NCBI RefSeq assembly: GCF_035917995.1
Contig: NZ_CP109131.1
Span: 8,085,095-8,149,094 of the forward strand
DNA from: Streptosporangium sp. NBC_01755
GTDB taxonomy: Bacteria > Actinomycetota > Actinomycetes > Streptosporangiales > Streptosporangiaceae
Direction: 5' to 3'
Length of the DNA: 64,000 nucleotides
Shown: positions 7,851-16,064 of the stretch, piece after piece
Position numbering within the stretch: position 1 is the stretch's first letter
Layout: each line of letters opens with the position of its first letter
The notes under the pieces: generated by a model
The model's database searches: none
What the model was told of the DNA's origin: nothing
Seen by the model: only the letters and a program-made list of their open reading frames with translations
Made by a program: the position numbers and the translations under genes

Positions 7851-10199
7851 TCAGTGCGACTCGATCTCAAGTTCGAGGGCCTTGCTTTTCTCGTGTCCGG
7901 ACTCCACGGCGCCGAGCTCCGACAGGATCTCCACGTCGACCCGGCGGATGACTCCAGAGTATTCGAACGCGCCCGAGTAGCGTGAGGACACCGGGGTCCC
8001 GCTGTCGCGGCCCACGTTGAACGTCTCGGCGTAGGAGTACCGATACGGCACGGTCTGCGGCAGGTCTCCCACCACGACCTCGGTGCCGTCGACGAGCAGC
8101 CGCACCGTACCGCCCGACCCGAGCACCGGCCGGTGCGTCACGAAGTCTAAGCACAGGGTGTGCTCACCCCCGGGCAGCTCGACGCCGGAGACGAACTCAA
8201 ACGTTGCGCGGCCGGCCACGTTGTGCGCGTAGATCAAGCGGTTCTCGTCCACGAACAGCGAGTAGCCGGCGAACCGGCCCCCGGCGGAGAGCAGCAGGCC
8301 CCGGTCGCCGGCGCCGTGCGTGACGCGCGCGGTGATGCGATGAGAACGGCCCTTGACGTTGGGTGCGGAACCCTCGGGGATGCGCACCGCGCCCGGGTAG
8401 TAGGTGAACGACCGCCGCGCATTCCCGGGGTTGGGCTTGTGGTCCACCGCCAGCCGTTCGCCCAGGGAGTCGTCCAGCGGATAGACGAAATTGTCCCGCG
8501 CCTCCTGGTCCCAGACCTTCCGGAGTTCTTCCAGACGTCCAGGCTGCGCGGCGGACAGGTCTCGGCTCTGGGCGTAGTCCGACGACAGGTCGTACAGCTC
8601 CCAGCGGTCGTGCTCAAAGATTCCGGTGGAGCCACCTGTGTACTGCCAGGGAAGGCGCCCGTGCCGCGCACTCGCCATCCACCCGTCCTGGTAGACGCCC
8701 CGATTGCCGAGGATCTCGAAGTACTGCGTGCGTGGCGGCGCCCAGGAGCCGGCCTCGTCGTCGACGGAGGGCAGCAGCGAGATCCCCGCGAAGGGCAACT
8801 GCTCCGCTCCGTGCACCGCCTCCGGCCGTGGGATCCCAATCGCGTCGAGGATGGTGGGCGTCAGGTCCACGACGTGTCCGAAGTGGCTGCGGTCGCCCCG
8901 CGCGGACACCCGGGCGGGCCAGGACAGCACCATTCCGTTCCTGGTGCCGCCGAGGTGCGAGGCGATCTGCTTGAACCACGGGAACGGGGTCGCGCCGGCC
9001 CATGCCCAGCCGACGGGGTAGTTGTTGTAGCTGGTCGGACTGCCGATCTCGTCGATGCGGCGGAGGTTCTCCGCCTGGTCCTCCGGGAGGCTGTTGATGA
9101 CCGACCACTTGTTGAACTGCCCGGTGGGGGTGCCCTCGGCGGCCGGTCCGTTGTCTCCCGCAACGAAGATGATCAGTGTGTTGTCGTGCTCTCCGAGCTC
9201 CTCCAGGGCGGCGACGAACCGCCCGAACTGATGGTCGAAGTGCGACAACGCGCCGGCGAATGCCTCCATGTACCGCGCGTAGAGCCTGTGCTCGTCGTCG
9301 GACAGCGAGTCCCACGCGGTGATCTCCTTGGGCCGCTCTGAGATCTGGCTGTCAGCCGGGATGATGCCGAGCTCGAGCTGCCGCTGAAATGTTTCCTGCC
9401 GGATCCGATCCCAACCAGCGTCGAACCTGCCGGCGTACTTCTGGATCCACTCGCGGGGGGCGTGGTGTGGCGTGTGCGCCGTGCCGGGGGCCCAGTAGAG
9501 GAAGAACGGCCGGTGCGCGGCGACGGAGCGCTGCAAGCGCACCCAGGAGATGGCCTGGTCGGCCAGGTCCCGGTCGAGGTGGTAGCCCTCCTCAGGGGTG
9601 TAGGGCGTGTCAATAGGCGTCGTGTTCCGGTAGAGCGTGGGCTCCCATTGATTGGCGTCCGCCCCCATAAAGCCATAGAACATCTCGAATCCGAGACCCG
9701 TGGGCCAGCGGTCGAACGGTCCGTTGGGATTGATCTCCCACTCCGGGGTGTTGTGCCACTTGCCGAGCGCTGCCGTTGAGTACCCGTTGAGGCGGAGGAC
9801 CTCGGCGACGGACGCGGCGCTGCGCGGCCAGATCGTGCTGTATCCGGGATAGCCGGTGGCCATCTCGGCGACCGCGCCGTTCGCAATCTGGTGATGGTTG
9901 CGGCCGGTGAGCAGTGCCGCCCTCGTCGGGGAGCACATCGCCGCAGTGTGGAACCGGTTGTACCGCAGGCCGCGCCCGGCCAGCGCGTCCAGGTTGGGCA
10001 TGTCCACCGGACCGCCGAACGCGCTGGGCTGGCCGAAGCCCACGTCGTCGAGCAGCACGACGACCACATTGGGAGCGCCGTCAGGGGCCGTCAGCGAGCG
10101 GGGGAAGTGCGGGACTGAGGCGGCCGTCGTCTCGGCGATGCGGGAGGCGTAGGCCTCCTGGGACGGAAGGTGGGTTCTGGAGAGTCGGGAATCGGTCAT
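7851..10199 (-). CDS. Arylsulfatase (formylglycine type I sulfatase)
   Basis: A 782-residue sulfatase of the alkaline-phosphatase fold that hydrolyses a sulfate ester to alcohol and sulfate. LLDDVGFG (about 49-56) supplies Ca ligands. CSPTRAALLTGR (89-100) is the complete CxPxR signature whose Cys is converted to formylglycine, and GKWH (146-149) follows. The C-terminal ~180 residues form an extra beta-rich domain found in large actinobacterial and proteobacterial arylsulfatases. The N-terminus (MTDSRLSRTH...) has no hydrophobic signal, so the enzyme should be cytoplasmic, unlike many secreted sulfatases. It is part of the leftward IclR operon. The maturing enzyme is encoded in the rightward arm at 17148-18152. 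Confidence 0.93.
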   Translation of the reverse strand: MTDSRLSRTHLPSQEAYASRIAETTAASVPHFPRSLTAPDGAPNVVVVLLDDVGFGQPSAFGGPVDMPNLDALAGRGLRYNRFHTAAMCSPTRAALLTGRNHHQIANGAVAEMATGYPGYSTIWPRSAASVAEVLRLNGYSTAALGKWHNTPEWEINPNGPFDRWPTGLGFEMFYGFMGADANQWEPTLYRNTTPIDTPYTPEEGYHLDRDLADQAISWVRLQRSVAAHRPFFLYWAPGTAHTPHHAPREWIQKYAGRFDAGWDRIRQETFQRQLELGIIPADSQISERPKEITAWDSLSDDEHRLYARYMEAFAGALSHFDHQFGRFVAALEELGEHDNTLIIFVAGDNGPAAEGTPTGQFNKWSVINSLPEDQAENLRRIDEIGSPTSYNNYPVGWAWAGATPFPWFKQIASHLGGTRNGMVLSWPARVSARGDRSHFGHVVDLTPTILDAIGIPRPEAVHGAEQLPFAGISLLPSVDDEAGSWAPPRTQYFEILGNRGVYQDGWMASARHGRLPWQYTGGSTGIFEHDRWELYDLSSDYAQSRDLSAAQPGRLEELRKVWDQEARDNFVYPLDDSLGERLAVDHKPNPGNARRSFTYYPGAVRIPEGSAPNVKGRSHRITARVTHGAGDRGLLLSAGGRFAGYSLFVDENRLIYAHNVAGRATFEFVSGVELPGGEHTLCLDFVTHRPVLGSGGTVRLLVDGTEVVVGDLPQTVPYRYSYAETFNVGRDSGTPVSSRYSGAFEYSGVIRRVDVEILSELGAVESGHEKSKALELEIESH

Positions 10200-10211
10200 G
10201 CTGGTCCGCTC

Positions 10212-11159
10212 CTAGAAGATCGCCATTGCGTTGGCCGGGGAGCCGAGGCCTCCGGGGAGGCGAACGGGCTTCGCCATGAACAAGAACTCGTAGCGGTGGC
10301 GTCCGGCGCACGCCTCGCTCAGCTCGACAAGGTCGAAGAGCTCGCCTAGCGTCAGACCGAGCAAGCCCAGCAGAGCCGGGTGGAGTCTGGTGTCCTTACC
10401 ACGCGGAGGCGTCACCTCGACGGCGATGTTGTCCGCGCACACAGCGGCGATGTGCTTGTCCCAGAGCCACTGCAGGGTCTCCTCGTCCTGCTGGAGTCCT
10501 GGGGCCGCATAGCGCATCTCGGTCGTCGTCGTGCCGTCGCTGAGGCTGCGGATGAACGCGTCGACGCCGAACCGCAGGAGCAGTACGTCGCCCTCCTCGA
10601 TGCGGACACCCTGGGCGGCGGCGACCTCGTCCAACAGCGAGGGCGGTATCTCCCTGCGCGTGTTCGGCTCGATCGCCTCCGGTGTGTCCCGCAGGTGCCG
10701 CTCCAGGTCCAGCAGCACGCCGCGCGCCACGATGCCCCGCTCGGCCACCTGGTCGATCCCGAGAGAGTTGTGTCCGGGGGCGAGCGCCCGATCGTCAGGG
10801 AGCAGGCCGTTGTAGAAGCCGTCGGGCCCGCGGACGTGGCGTAGGCCGTCCCACTGACTGGACAACTGCGGGGCGAAGTTGTCCAGGGTCTCGTCGTAGT
10901 AGCCCGGCATGATCTCGAAAACGTCGTGTACGAACTGCTGACGATGCTTGAAGATCGACAGGGGGATGCTCAACGGGTGGTCGAGGTTGACGCAGATTCC
11001 CTCGGTGGCCAGCCTGAGCGCCCGAGCCCGGCGTTCGGGTGTCAGCAGCTCCAGCGTTCCGAGCTGCGACCGGTCGCCGAACACGCCCCAGGCGGTGCGC
11101 CAGTTCGGTGCCGCGGTCGACGGGGGGAGTTCGTTGTACGAGGGCAGGACGTTGCTCAA
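10212..11159 (-). CDS. Cyclase family protein (PF04199) with altered metal motif
   Basis: A 315-residue protein of the kynurenine formamidase/cyclase superfamily, metal-dependent hydrolases or dehydratases with a swivelling beta/alpha fold. The usual HxGTHxD motif is replaced here by SQWDGLRH (about residues 101-108), a form seen in a long-chain subfamily. The C-terminal VCADNIAVEV and LLGLTLGELFDL match the family ending. Its ATG overlaps the SDR stop by 4 bp (ATGA), and it lies 12 bp before the sulfatase. Its role in the pathway may be hydrolysis of a cyclic or amide intermediate. Whether the altered motif still binds metal is unknown. Confidence 0.82.
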   Translation of the reverse strand: MSNVLPSYNELPPSTAAPNWRTAWGVFGDRSQLGTLELLTPERRARALRLATEGICVNLDHPLSIPLSIFKHRQQFVHDVFEIMPGYYDETLDNFAPQLSSQWDGLRHVRGPDGFYNGLLPDDRALAPGHNSLGIDQVAERGIVARGVLLDLERHLRDTPEAIEPNTRREIPPSLLDEVAAAQGVRIEEGDVLLLRFGVDAFIRSLSDGTTTTEMRYAAPGLQQDEETLQWLWDKHIAAVCADNIAVEVTPPRGKDTRLHPALLGLLGLTLGELFDLVELSEACAGRHRYEFLFMAKPVRLPGGLGSPANAMAIF

Positions 11160-11920
11160 GCGCTCACACCGCCGTCCACGGGCAGGTTGACCCCGGTGAC
11201 GAACGCCGACAGGTCGGACAAGAAGAAGAGAGCCGCCTTTGCGACGTCGTCGGCGGTAGCCAGCCGTCCCATCGGGATGTCGGTTGTCAGCCGCTCCCGG
11301 TCCATCAGGTCGGCCGCCTCGACCGGTACAAACTGGGGAAGCATGGGAGTGTCGGCGGCGACGGGGCAGATAGAGTTGACGCGCACGCCGCGCGGGGCGA
11401 ACTCCTTGGCAAGCGACCGGGTCAGCATGACGGTGCCGCCCTTAGATGCCTGATATCCCGAGTGGTGGGCCCGGCCCTTCAATCCGGATAGGGATGCGGT
11501 GATGAGGAAGGAACCCCTGGACGCCTCGAGGGCCCCTGCGGCGTACTTCGCGAGCAGCCACGGCCCCTTGACGTTGACGGCCATCAAGCGGTCGAACAAA
11601 GACTCCTCATAGTCCTCCAAGGCTGAGAAAGGCGCAGGGAGACCGGCGTTGGCCCACGCGCCGTCGATGCGGCCGTAGGTCGCGTTGGTGAAGTCGACCA
11701 AGGCGGAGCTGTCCGCGGCGTTCGTCGCGTCGTAGGTGAACGCCCTGGCCTGTCCGCCCGCTTCCTCGATCTGGGTGACCGTCTCCTTGGCGCCGTCGGT
11801 GTTTAGGTCCGCGACCACGACTTTCGCGCCGTGGGCTGCGAAGAGCACGGCTCCGGCCCGGCCCATCCCCGAGGCCGCCCCGGTGATGATAACGATCTTT
11901 CCGTGCAGGAGCTTTGTCAT
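11156..11920 (-). CDS. SDR family NAD(P)-dependent oxidoreductase
   Basis: A classical short-chain dehydrogenase of 254 residues. It shows the glycine motif TGAASGMG near residue 14, the NAG motif in WANAGLP, a catalytic serine in ITASLSGLKG, and YQASK as YxxxK. The C-terminus ends TGVNLPVDGG. AGGA precedes the ATG at 11920 by 8 nt. It sits between the aldehyde dehydrogenase and the cyclase, so it probably oxidises the alcohol released by the sulfatase to an aldehyde or ketone, the step before the dehydrogenase. Substrate specificity is inferred only from context. Confidence 0.88.
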   Translation of the reverse strand: MTKLLHGKIVIITGAASGMGRAGAVLFAAHGAKVVVADLNTDGAKETVTQIEEAGGQARAFTYDATNAADSSALVDFTNATYGRIDGAWANAGLPAPFSALEDYEESLFDRLMAVNVKGPWLLAKYAAGALEASRGSFLITASLSGLKGRAHHSGYQASKGGTVMLTRSLAKEFAPRGVRVNSICPVAADTPMLPQFVPVEAADLMDRERLTTDIPMGRLATADDVAKAALFFLSDLSAFVTGVNLPVDGGVSA

Positions 11921-11931
11921 GTCACGTGTCC

Positions 11932-13383
11932 TCACTTGCCTGCGAGCCTGATGATGGTTGTCTTGACCTGGGTGTAGTGCGCCAGGGCCTCGAAGCCCTT
12001 TTCACGGCCGATGCCGCTGTTCTTGTAGCCACCGAACGGTGTCTCGACGCCGCCGCCGAACCAGTTGTTGATGAACACCTGACCCGACTCCAGCTGTGCC
12101 GCGACGCGGTGGGCCCGGTCGATGTCCTGGGTCCACAAACCCGATACGAGCCCGTAGTCCGTGTCGTTGGCGAGGGCGACGGCTTGGTCTTCGTCGTTGA
12201 ACCTGGTTGCTACCAGGACAGGCCCGAAGATCTCCTCACGCGTGAGCAGGGATCCGTGCGGCGCCTCAAGCAGGGTCGGTGCTACATACAGCCCGCCCGG
12301 GTAGTTCTCGAGCACCTTCGGCGGCCCCTCGAGCAGGGCAGTAGCCCCGGAAGAGGTGATCTGGTCGAGGTAACCCTGGACCCGGGCGTACTGCTCCTTG
12401 GTGGCGATCGGCCCGATGTCCGGGTCGTCGAGGGCGTGTCCGACCCGGACATCGCTCAGCCGCGACTGCAGACGGGACAAGAACTCGTCGTAGACGGTGG
12501 AGTGCACCAAGAGTCGACTTCCCGCCGAGCATGCCTGGCCGGAGTTGTAGGTGATCGCCAGACAGGATCCTTCGACGGCAGCGTCGAGGTTGGCGTCGGA
12601 GAAGACGATGTTGGGGCTCTTGCCGCCGAGCTCGAGTCCGGCCGGGATGAGCCGGTCCGCTGCCGCGTGGGCGACGAGTCGGCCGACCTCGGCGGAGCCG
12701 GTGAACATGACCCGCCGGACCAGTTGGTGATGGATCAGCGCCTGCCCGGTGGTCGGGCCGTCGCCTGGGACCACATTGAGGACACCGTCGGGGAGGCCGC
12801 ATTCGCTGGCCAGCCGGGCCAGCATGAGGCAGGTGAGCGGTGCGTCCTCGGCGGGTTTGACCACGACCGTGTTACCAGTTGCCAGGGCGGGACCGAGGCC
12901 TCTGGCCGCCTGTTGGAGGGGGGCGTTCCAAGGCAGGATCACTCCCACGACGCCGTAGGGTTCGTGGCTGGTGTAGGCGTGCCACTCGGCCCCGAGCGGG
13001 ATGACATCCCCGTGGTGCTTGTCCGCCGCTCCTGCATAGAACTCGAAGTACCGGGCCGCGACCTCAACGTCGCCTAGCGAGAGGGACAGGGGCTTGCCGG
13101 TGTCAAGGCTCTCCACGCGTGCGAACTCTTGGCGCTTCTCGCGGAGCTGGCCGGCGATCGTCTGGAGGATGCGGCCGCGCGCCGACGGCTTCCACCTGCG
13201 CCAAGCCCGGTGGGCGCGATCGCTAGACCGCACCGCGACATCGACGTCTTCCGCGGAGCCGTGCGCTACCGCCGCGAGTACCTCGCCGGTGGACGGGTTG
13301 ATTGTGTCGAGCCGCTCTCTGCTTGACAGCTTGCTGACCTTGCCGTCGATATAACCGTCGATGATGAAGCCGGTGACAGGCAC
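11932..13383 (-). CDS. NAD(P)-dependent aldehyde dehydrogenase
   Basis: A 483-residue ALDH-superfamily enzyme of standard length. The cofactor segment ILPWNAPLQQ, the FTGSAEVGRLV Rossmann part, ELGGKSPNIVF with the general-base Glu, and SGQACSAGSR with the catalytic Cys are all intact. EEIFGPV lies near the C-terminus, which ends with the tetramerisation arm. It converts an aldehyde to a carboxylic acid, which would give the acyl-CoA ligase its substrate. It is the second gene of the leftward operon, one base pair from the IclR gene stop and followed closely by the SDR. Confidence 0.92.
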   Translation of the reverse strand: MPVTGFIIDGYIDGKVSKLSSRERLDTINPSTGEVLAAVAHGSAEDVDVAVRSSDRAHRAWRRWKPSARGRILQTIAGQLREKRQEFARVESLDTGKPLSLSLGDVEVAARYFEFYAGAADKHHGDVIPLGAEWHAYTSHEPYGVVGVILPWNAPLQQAARGLGPALATGNTVVVKPAEDAPLTCLMLARLASECGLPDGVLNVVPGDGPTTGQALIHHQLVRRVMFTGSAEVGRLVAHAAADRLIPAGLELGGKSPNIVFSDANLDAAVEGSCLAITYNSGQACSAGSRLLVHSTVYDEFLSRLQSRLSDVRVGHALDDPDIGPIATKEQYARVQGYLDQITSSGATALLEGPPKVLENYPGGLYVAPTLLEAPHGSLLTREEIFGPVLVATRFNDEDQAVALANDTDYGLVSGLWTQDIDRAHRVAAQLESGQVFINNWFGGGVETPFGGYKNSGIGREKGFEALAHYTQVKTTIIRLAGK

Positions 13384-14157
13384 TCATTCCTCCGGGGCCG
13401 AGGTTCGGGTCAACAGCTCCTGGATGGCTCCTGAACAGTGCTTTGCCTGGCGCGTGATCTCAGGAATGTCGGCGTTGGCCAGGTAGTCCTTGAAGGCCGA
13501 TACGTGCACGGCTGCGATGAGGACCCCGTTGCGATCGTGGACGGGGGCCGCGAAGCCGATTATCCCGCTGATGGTCTCCTCCATGCTCATGGCGAAGCCA
13601 CGTTCCCGGATGGCTTCGAGTTCTGATCGAAGCGCCGACTTGGTTGTGATGGTGTTGGGAGTGAAGGCCACCAGATCCGATGACGTCGCGACCTTCTCCA
13701 ACTCAGGGTCGTAGGCGGCGAAGAGTTTGCCGACTGCGCTGGAGTGCAGCGGCACGGGATCTCCCAGTCGAATATCCAGACCGGCCCGGTGCAGACCGGG
13801 AACGCGCTCGACGTAGGTCACCGTGTTGCCGACACGCACGGCCAGGTAGGCATCGTGCTCAATGGACTGCACGAGACGTTTCAGATGTGGTCGCGCCGCG
13901 TTCACCAGGTCGACCTGCTCGATGGCCGCCACGGCGAGTCGCACGAAGACCGGACCGGCGCGGTAGAGCTTCCGGTCATCGATGACCAGGAGTCCAGCGT
14001 TCACCATGGAGCGAAGCAGGTCGTGCGTGCTGCTCAACGGCCCTGACACGGACTCGGCGATCTGCGAGAGCGGAGCGCCAGCATAGTTCTGCCTCAGCAC
14101 ATAGTCGAGGACCCGGACGAGCCGGTCCACCTTGTCACCGCTCATGCCTGCTGGCAC
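13384..14157 (-). CDS. IclR family transcriptional regulator of the sulfatase regulon
   Basis: A 257-residue IclR regulator. An N-terminal winged helix-turn-helix (about 8-65, with SQIAESVSGPLSSTHDLLRSM) is followed by the GAF-like effector domain (about 80-250, with HSSAVGKLFAAY and the ligand-pocket strand FAMSMEETISGIIGFAAPV). It is the first gene of the leftward operon and faces the importer operon. Two 16-bp palindromes lie in the shared promoter region, one over its own -10 and start site and one downstream of the rightward promoter. It therefore likely represses both arms until a pathway compound binds. Starts at GTG 14157 and ATG 14145 are both possible. Confidence 0.88.
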   Translation of the reverse strand: MPAGMSGDKVDRLVRVLDYVLRQNYAGAPLSQIAESVSGPLSSTHDLLRSMVNAGLLVIDDRKLYRAGPVFVRLAVAAIEQVDLVNAARPHLKRLVQSIEHDAYLAVRVGNTVTYVERVPGLHRAGLDIRLGDPVPLHSSAVGKLFAAYDPELEKVATSSDLVAFTPNTITTKSALRSELEAIRERGFAMSMEETISGIIGFAAPVHDRNGVLIAAVHVSAFKDYLANADIPEITRQAKHCSGAIQELLTRTSAPEE

Positions 14158-14183
14158 CCTTCTTCAGCTATCTGAAGCACTCA

Positions 14184-14199
14184 TTCGAATATTCGGAAC
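14184..14199. promoter_or_regulatory. Putative IclR operator 1
   Basis: ATTCGAATATTCGGAA contains the perfect palindrome CGAATATTCG. It lies immediately downstream of the leftward -10 hexamer and matches operator 2 at 12 of 16 positions. Binding here would block the regulator's own operon. Confidence 0.6.
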
Positions 14200-14225
14200 G
14201 TAGCCTGAGTACTGTCAGGCGTCAA
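14198..14225 (-). promoter_or_regulatory. Leftward promoter for the iclR-aldh-sdr-cyclase-sulfatase operon
   Basis: On the minus strand a TTGACG -35 (about 14220-14225) and a TACGTT -10 (about 14198-14203) are separated by 16-17 nt. This is a good sigma-70/HrdB-type match. Operator 1 overlaps the -10 and start site. Confidence 0.55.
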
Positions 14226-14251
14226 CGGGTCGATACCGATCGAATCAGGCA

Positions 14252-14280
14252 TTGACAGCCACTTTTCGTGAACCTAGTCT
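14252..14280 (+). promoter_or_regulatory. Rightward promoter for the ABC importer/FGE operon
   Basis: TTGACA (14252-14257) is a perfect -35, followed after 17 nt by TAGTCT (14275-14280) as the -10. Transcription would start near 14287, putting operator 2 (14301-14316) in the early transcribed region. Confidence 0.6.
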
Positions 14281-14300
14281 CTCCGGTACAACGAAGAAAG

Positions 14301-14316
14301 TTCCGAAATATCGGAA
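14301..14316. promoter_or_regulatory. Putative IclR operator 2
   Basis: TTCCGAAATATCGGAA is a 6+6 palindrome (TTCCGA / TCGGAA) between the rightward promoter and the first ABC gene, ten bases before its GTG. Its resemblance to operator 1 supports one regulator acting on both sides. Confidence 0.65.
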
Positions 14317-14325
14317 AAGGCGCCC

Positions 14326-15180
14326 GTGAGTGTGCTGATCACCCGAGACCATGGAGATCGAGCCGTGAACAACAACAACCACGATGCGCAGGGAGCCATC
14401 ACTGTTCGTGGCGTGACGCACGAGTTCGGCCGATCCAGGGGCGATGCGACGTCCCGAGGGCGGATGAACGCGCTCGAGGACATCAACCTGATTGTTCCTC
14501 GCGGCCAGTTCCTCGCGATCGTCGGCCCGAGTGGGTGCGGCAAGACCACTCTGATGAACATGATGGCCGGCCTCATCAAGGCCTCGTCGGGAGTGGTGAC
14601 GCGCGATGGCCGCCCCGCCACCTCGCTGGCCCGCAACGTGGGTTACATGTTCGCCCGTCCCGGCCTGCTGCCCTGGCGGACCGCGCGGGGCAACGTCGAA
14701 CTGGGGCTGGAGTTTCGCGGCGTGAGCAAGTCCCGCGCGAGGGAGATGGCCAGTGAGCTGCTCCGTCAGGTCGGGTTATCCAAGTCCGAGGCATCACTGC
14801 CCTCGGAGCTCTCCCAGGGCATGCGCCAGCGAGTGGCGTTGGCGCGTGTGCTGGTCCTCGACCCCGACTACCTGCTGATGGACGAGCCGTTCGGCGCCCT
14901 GGACGCGCAGACAAAGCTGGTCATCCAGGAGCTGTTTATCCGGATCTGGGAGGGCACCGGGAAGACGGTGGTCTTCGTGACGCACGACTTGGTCGAGGCC
15001 GCTGCGATGGCCGACCGGGTGATCGTCATGACGGCCTCTCCGGGCCGGATCAAGGCAGATCTCATGATGCCGTTCGACCGACCACGCGATTTGGACGGCC
15101 TCCGGTTCGACCCCAAGTTCCAGGAGATCTCGCACCAGATCTGGGATGCCCTGAAGGACGAGGTTTCACACGATGACTGA
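14326..15180 (+). CDS. ABC transporter ATP-binding protein (SsuB/TauB/NrtD type)
   Basis: A 284-residue importer ATPase. Walker A is GPSGCGKTT (67-75). The Q-loop region is atypical, around the FARPGLLPW segment. The ABC signature sits in SELSQGMRQRV and Walker B in LLMDEPFGALDAQT, followed by the H-loop VTHDLVEA. The FGALD pattern is typical of nitrate/sulfonate/taurine importers. GTG at 14326 follows AAAAGG; a GTG at 14365 with GGAG upstream is an alternative start. The permease overlaps its end by 8 bp. It powers uptake for the sulfatase pathway. Confidence 0.9.
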   Translation: MSVLITRDHGDRAVNNNNHDAQGAITVRGVTHEFGRSRGDATSRGRMNALEDINLIVPRGQFLAIVGPSGCGKTTLMNMMAGLIKASSGVVTRDGRPATSLARNVGYMFARPGLLPWRTARGNVELGLEFRGVSKSRAREMASELLRQVGLSKSEASLPSELSQGMRQRVALARVLVLDPDYLLMDEPFGALDAQTKLVIQELFIRIWEGTGKTVVFVTHDLVEAAAMADRVIVMTASPGRIKADLMMPFDRPRDLDGLRFDPKFQEISHQIWDALKDEVSHDD

Positions 15181-15997
15181 GAAGACCGCAACAGCGTCCC
15201 TGGAGGCTCCTCCGGCTTGGCTGCCTGCCGTGCCTCGGATCGTCACGCTGTCCGCCGCGCGCCTGGGTCTGGCTGCAGCGGTGTTGGCCGTCTGGCAGTT
15301 CGGCGTGGAGATCGGCTGGCTCGACCCGGCGTTCATAAGCAGTCCGGAGGCGATCTGGAAGTTCCTGCGCGACTTCGTCGGCTCCGGGGACATCTGGCAT
15401 CATCTCTGGGTGACGCTGCAGGCGACACTGCTCGGATTCATCATTGGCAGCGCTGCAGGGATTGCCGCGGGTCTCGTGCTGGCGAGTGTGCGGTGGCTGA
15501 ACGAACTCCTCGACCCGTTCCTCACGATCCTCAACTCGCTTCCGCGGGTCGCCCTGGCCCCGCTGTTCCTCCTGTGGTTCGGTCTGGGCGGCGCGTCGAA
15601 GGTCGCGCTGGCCGTAAGCCTGGTGTTCTTCATCCTCCTGATCAACACCCGGGCCGGTGTCAGGAACGTCGAGGCGGACATTGTGACCGTGTCGAGGTTG
15701 CTGGGTGGAGGCGGCTGGCGGCTCTTTCTGAAGGTGATCCTGCCGGCGGCCGTACCCAGCATCGCCGCCGGGCTCCACCTGGCCGTCATCTACTCGCTTC
15801 TCGGTGTCGTGGTGGGCGAAATGATCGCGGCTGAGGCGGGGCTGGGCCAACGCATCGCCTTCTACTCTGGCCAGTTCAACACAGCCGGCGTGCTCGGGGT
15901 GCTCGCCGTGCTCGCGCTCATCGCGGCCGCCATGAACACCGCGACGGTGCTCCTCGAACGACGTCTCCTGCGTTGGCAGGACCGCGGGCGGCTCTAG
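15173..15997 (+). CDS. ABC transporter permease (SsuC/TauC type)
   Basis: A 274-residue membrane protein of the binding-protein-dependent permease family. It has about six hydrophobic segments, beginning near residues 25-45, and an EAA-type cytoplasmic loop (about 170-185, with VSRLLGGGGWRLF), in the position that contacts the ATPase. The ATG overlaps the upstream gene by 8 bp. Together with the ATPase and the lipoprotein at 16065 it forms an importer of the nitrate/sulfonate/taurine class. The cargo is unknown, but an intact organosulfate is the best guess from context. Confidence 0.9.
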   Translation: MTEKTATASLEAPPAWLPAVPRIVTLSAARLGLAAAVLAVWQFGVEIGWLDPAFISSPEAIWKFLRDFVGSGDIWHHLWVTLQATLLGFIIGSAAGIAAGLVLASVRWLNELLDPFLTILNSLPRVALAPLFLLWFGLGGASKVALAVSLVFFILLINTRAGVRNVEADIVTVSRLLGGGGWRLFLKVILPAAVPSIAAGLHLAVIYSLLGVVVGEMIAAEAGLGQRIAFYSGQFNTAGVLGVLAVLALIAAAMNTATVLLERRLLRWQDRGRL

Positions 15998-16014
15998 ACC
16001 GCCCCGACGCAGCC

Positions 16015-16036
16015 CGCTCTGGCCTCGGCCAGAGCG
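16015..16036 (+). terminator. Intercistronic hairpin between permease and binding-protein genes
   Basis: CGCTCTGGCC and GGCCAGAGCG form a perfect 10-bp stem with a 2-nt turn. It has no T-tract and lies in the 67-bp gap between two genes of one operon. It is more likely to stabilise or partly attenuate the mRNA than to end it. Confidence 0.5.
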
Positions 16037-16064
16037 CAGCCCCATCGGAAAGGTACGACCACAC

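Noticed and set aside
6815..7870. Longer LLM oxidoreductase starting at 7870
   Set aside because: The first 20 residues are low-complexity, overlap the sulfatase end, and a better ribosome site precedes GTG 7810.
8160..9341. Plus-strand 393-codon frame inside the sulfatase gene
   Set aside because: Antisense shadow of an intact, motif-complete sulfatase.
11914..13077. Plus-strand 387-codon frame inside the aldehyde dehydrogenase gene
   Set aside because: Antisense shadow; the minus-strand ALDH is complete.
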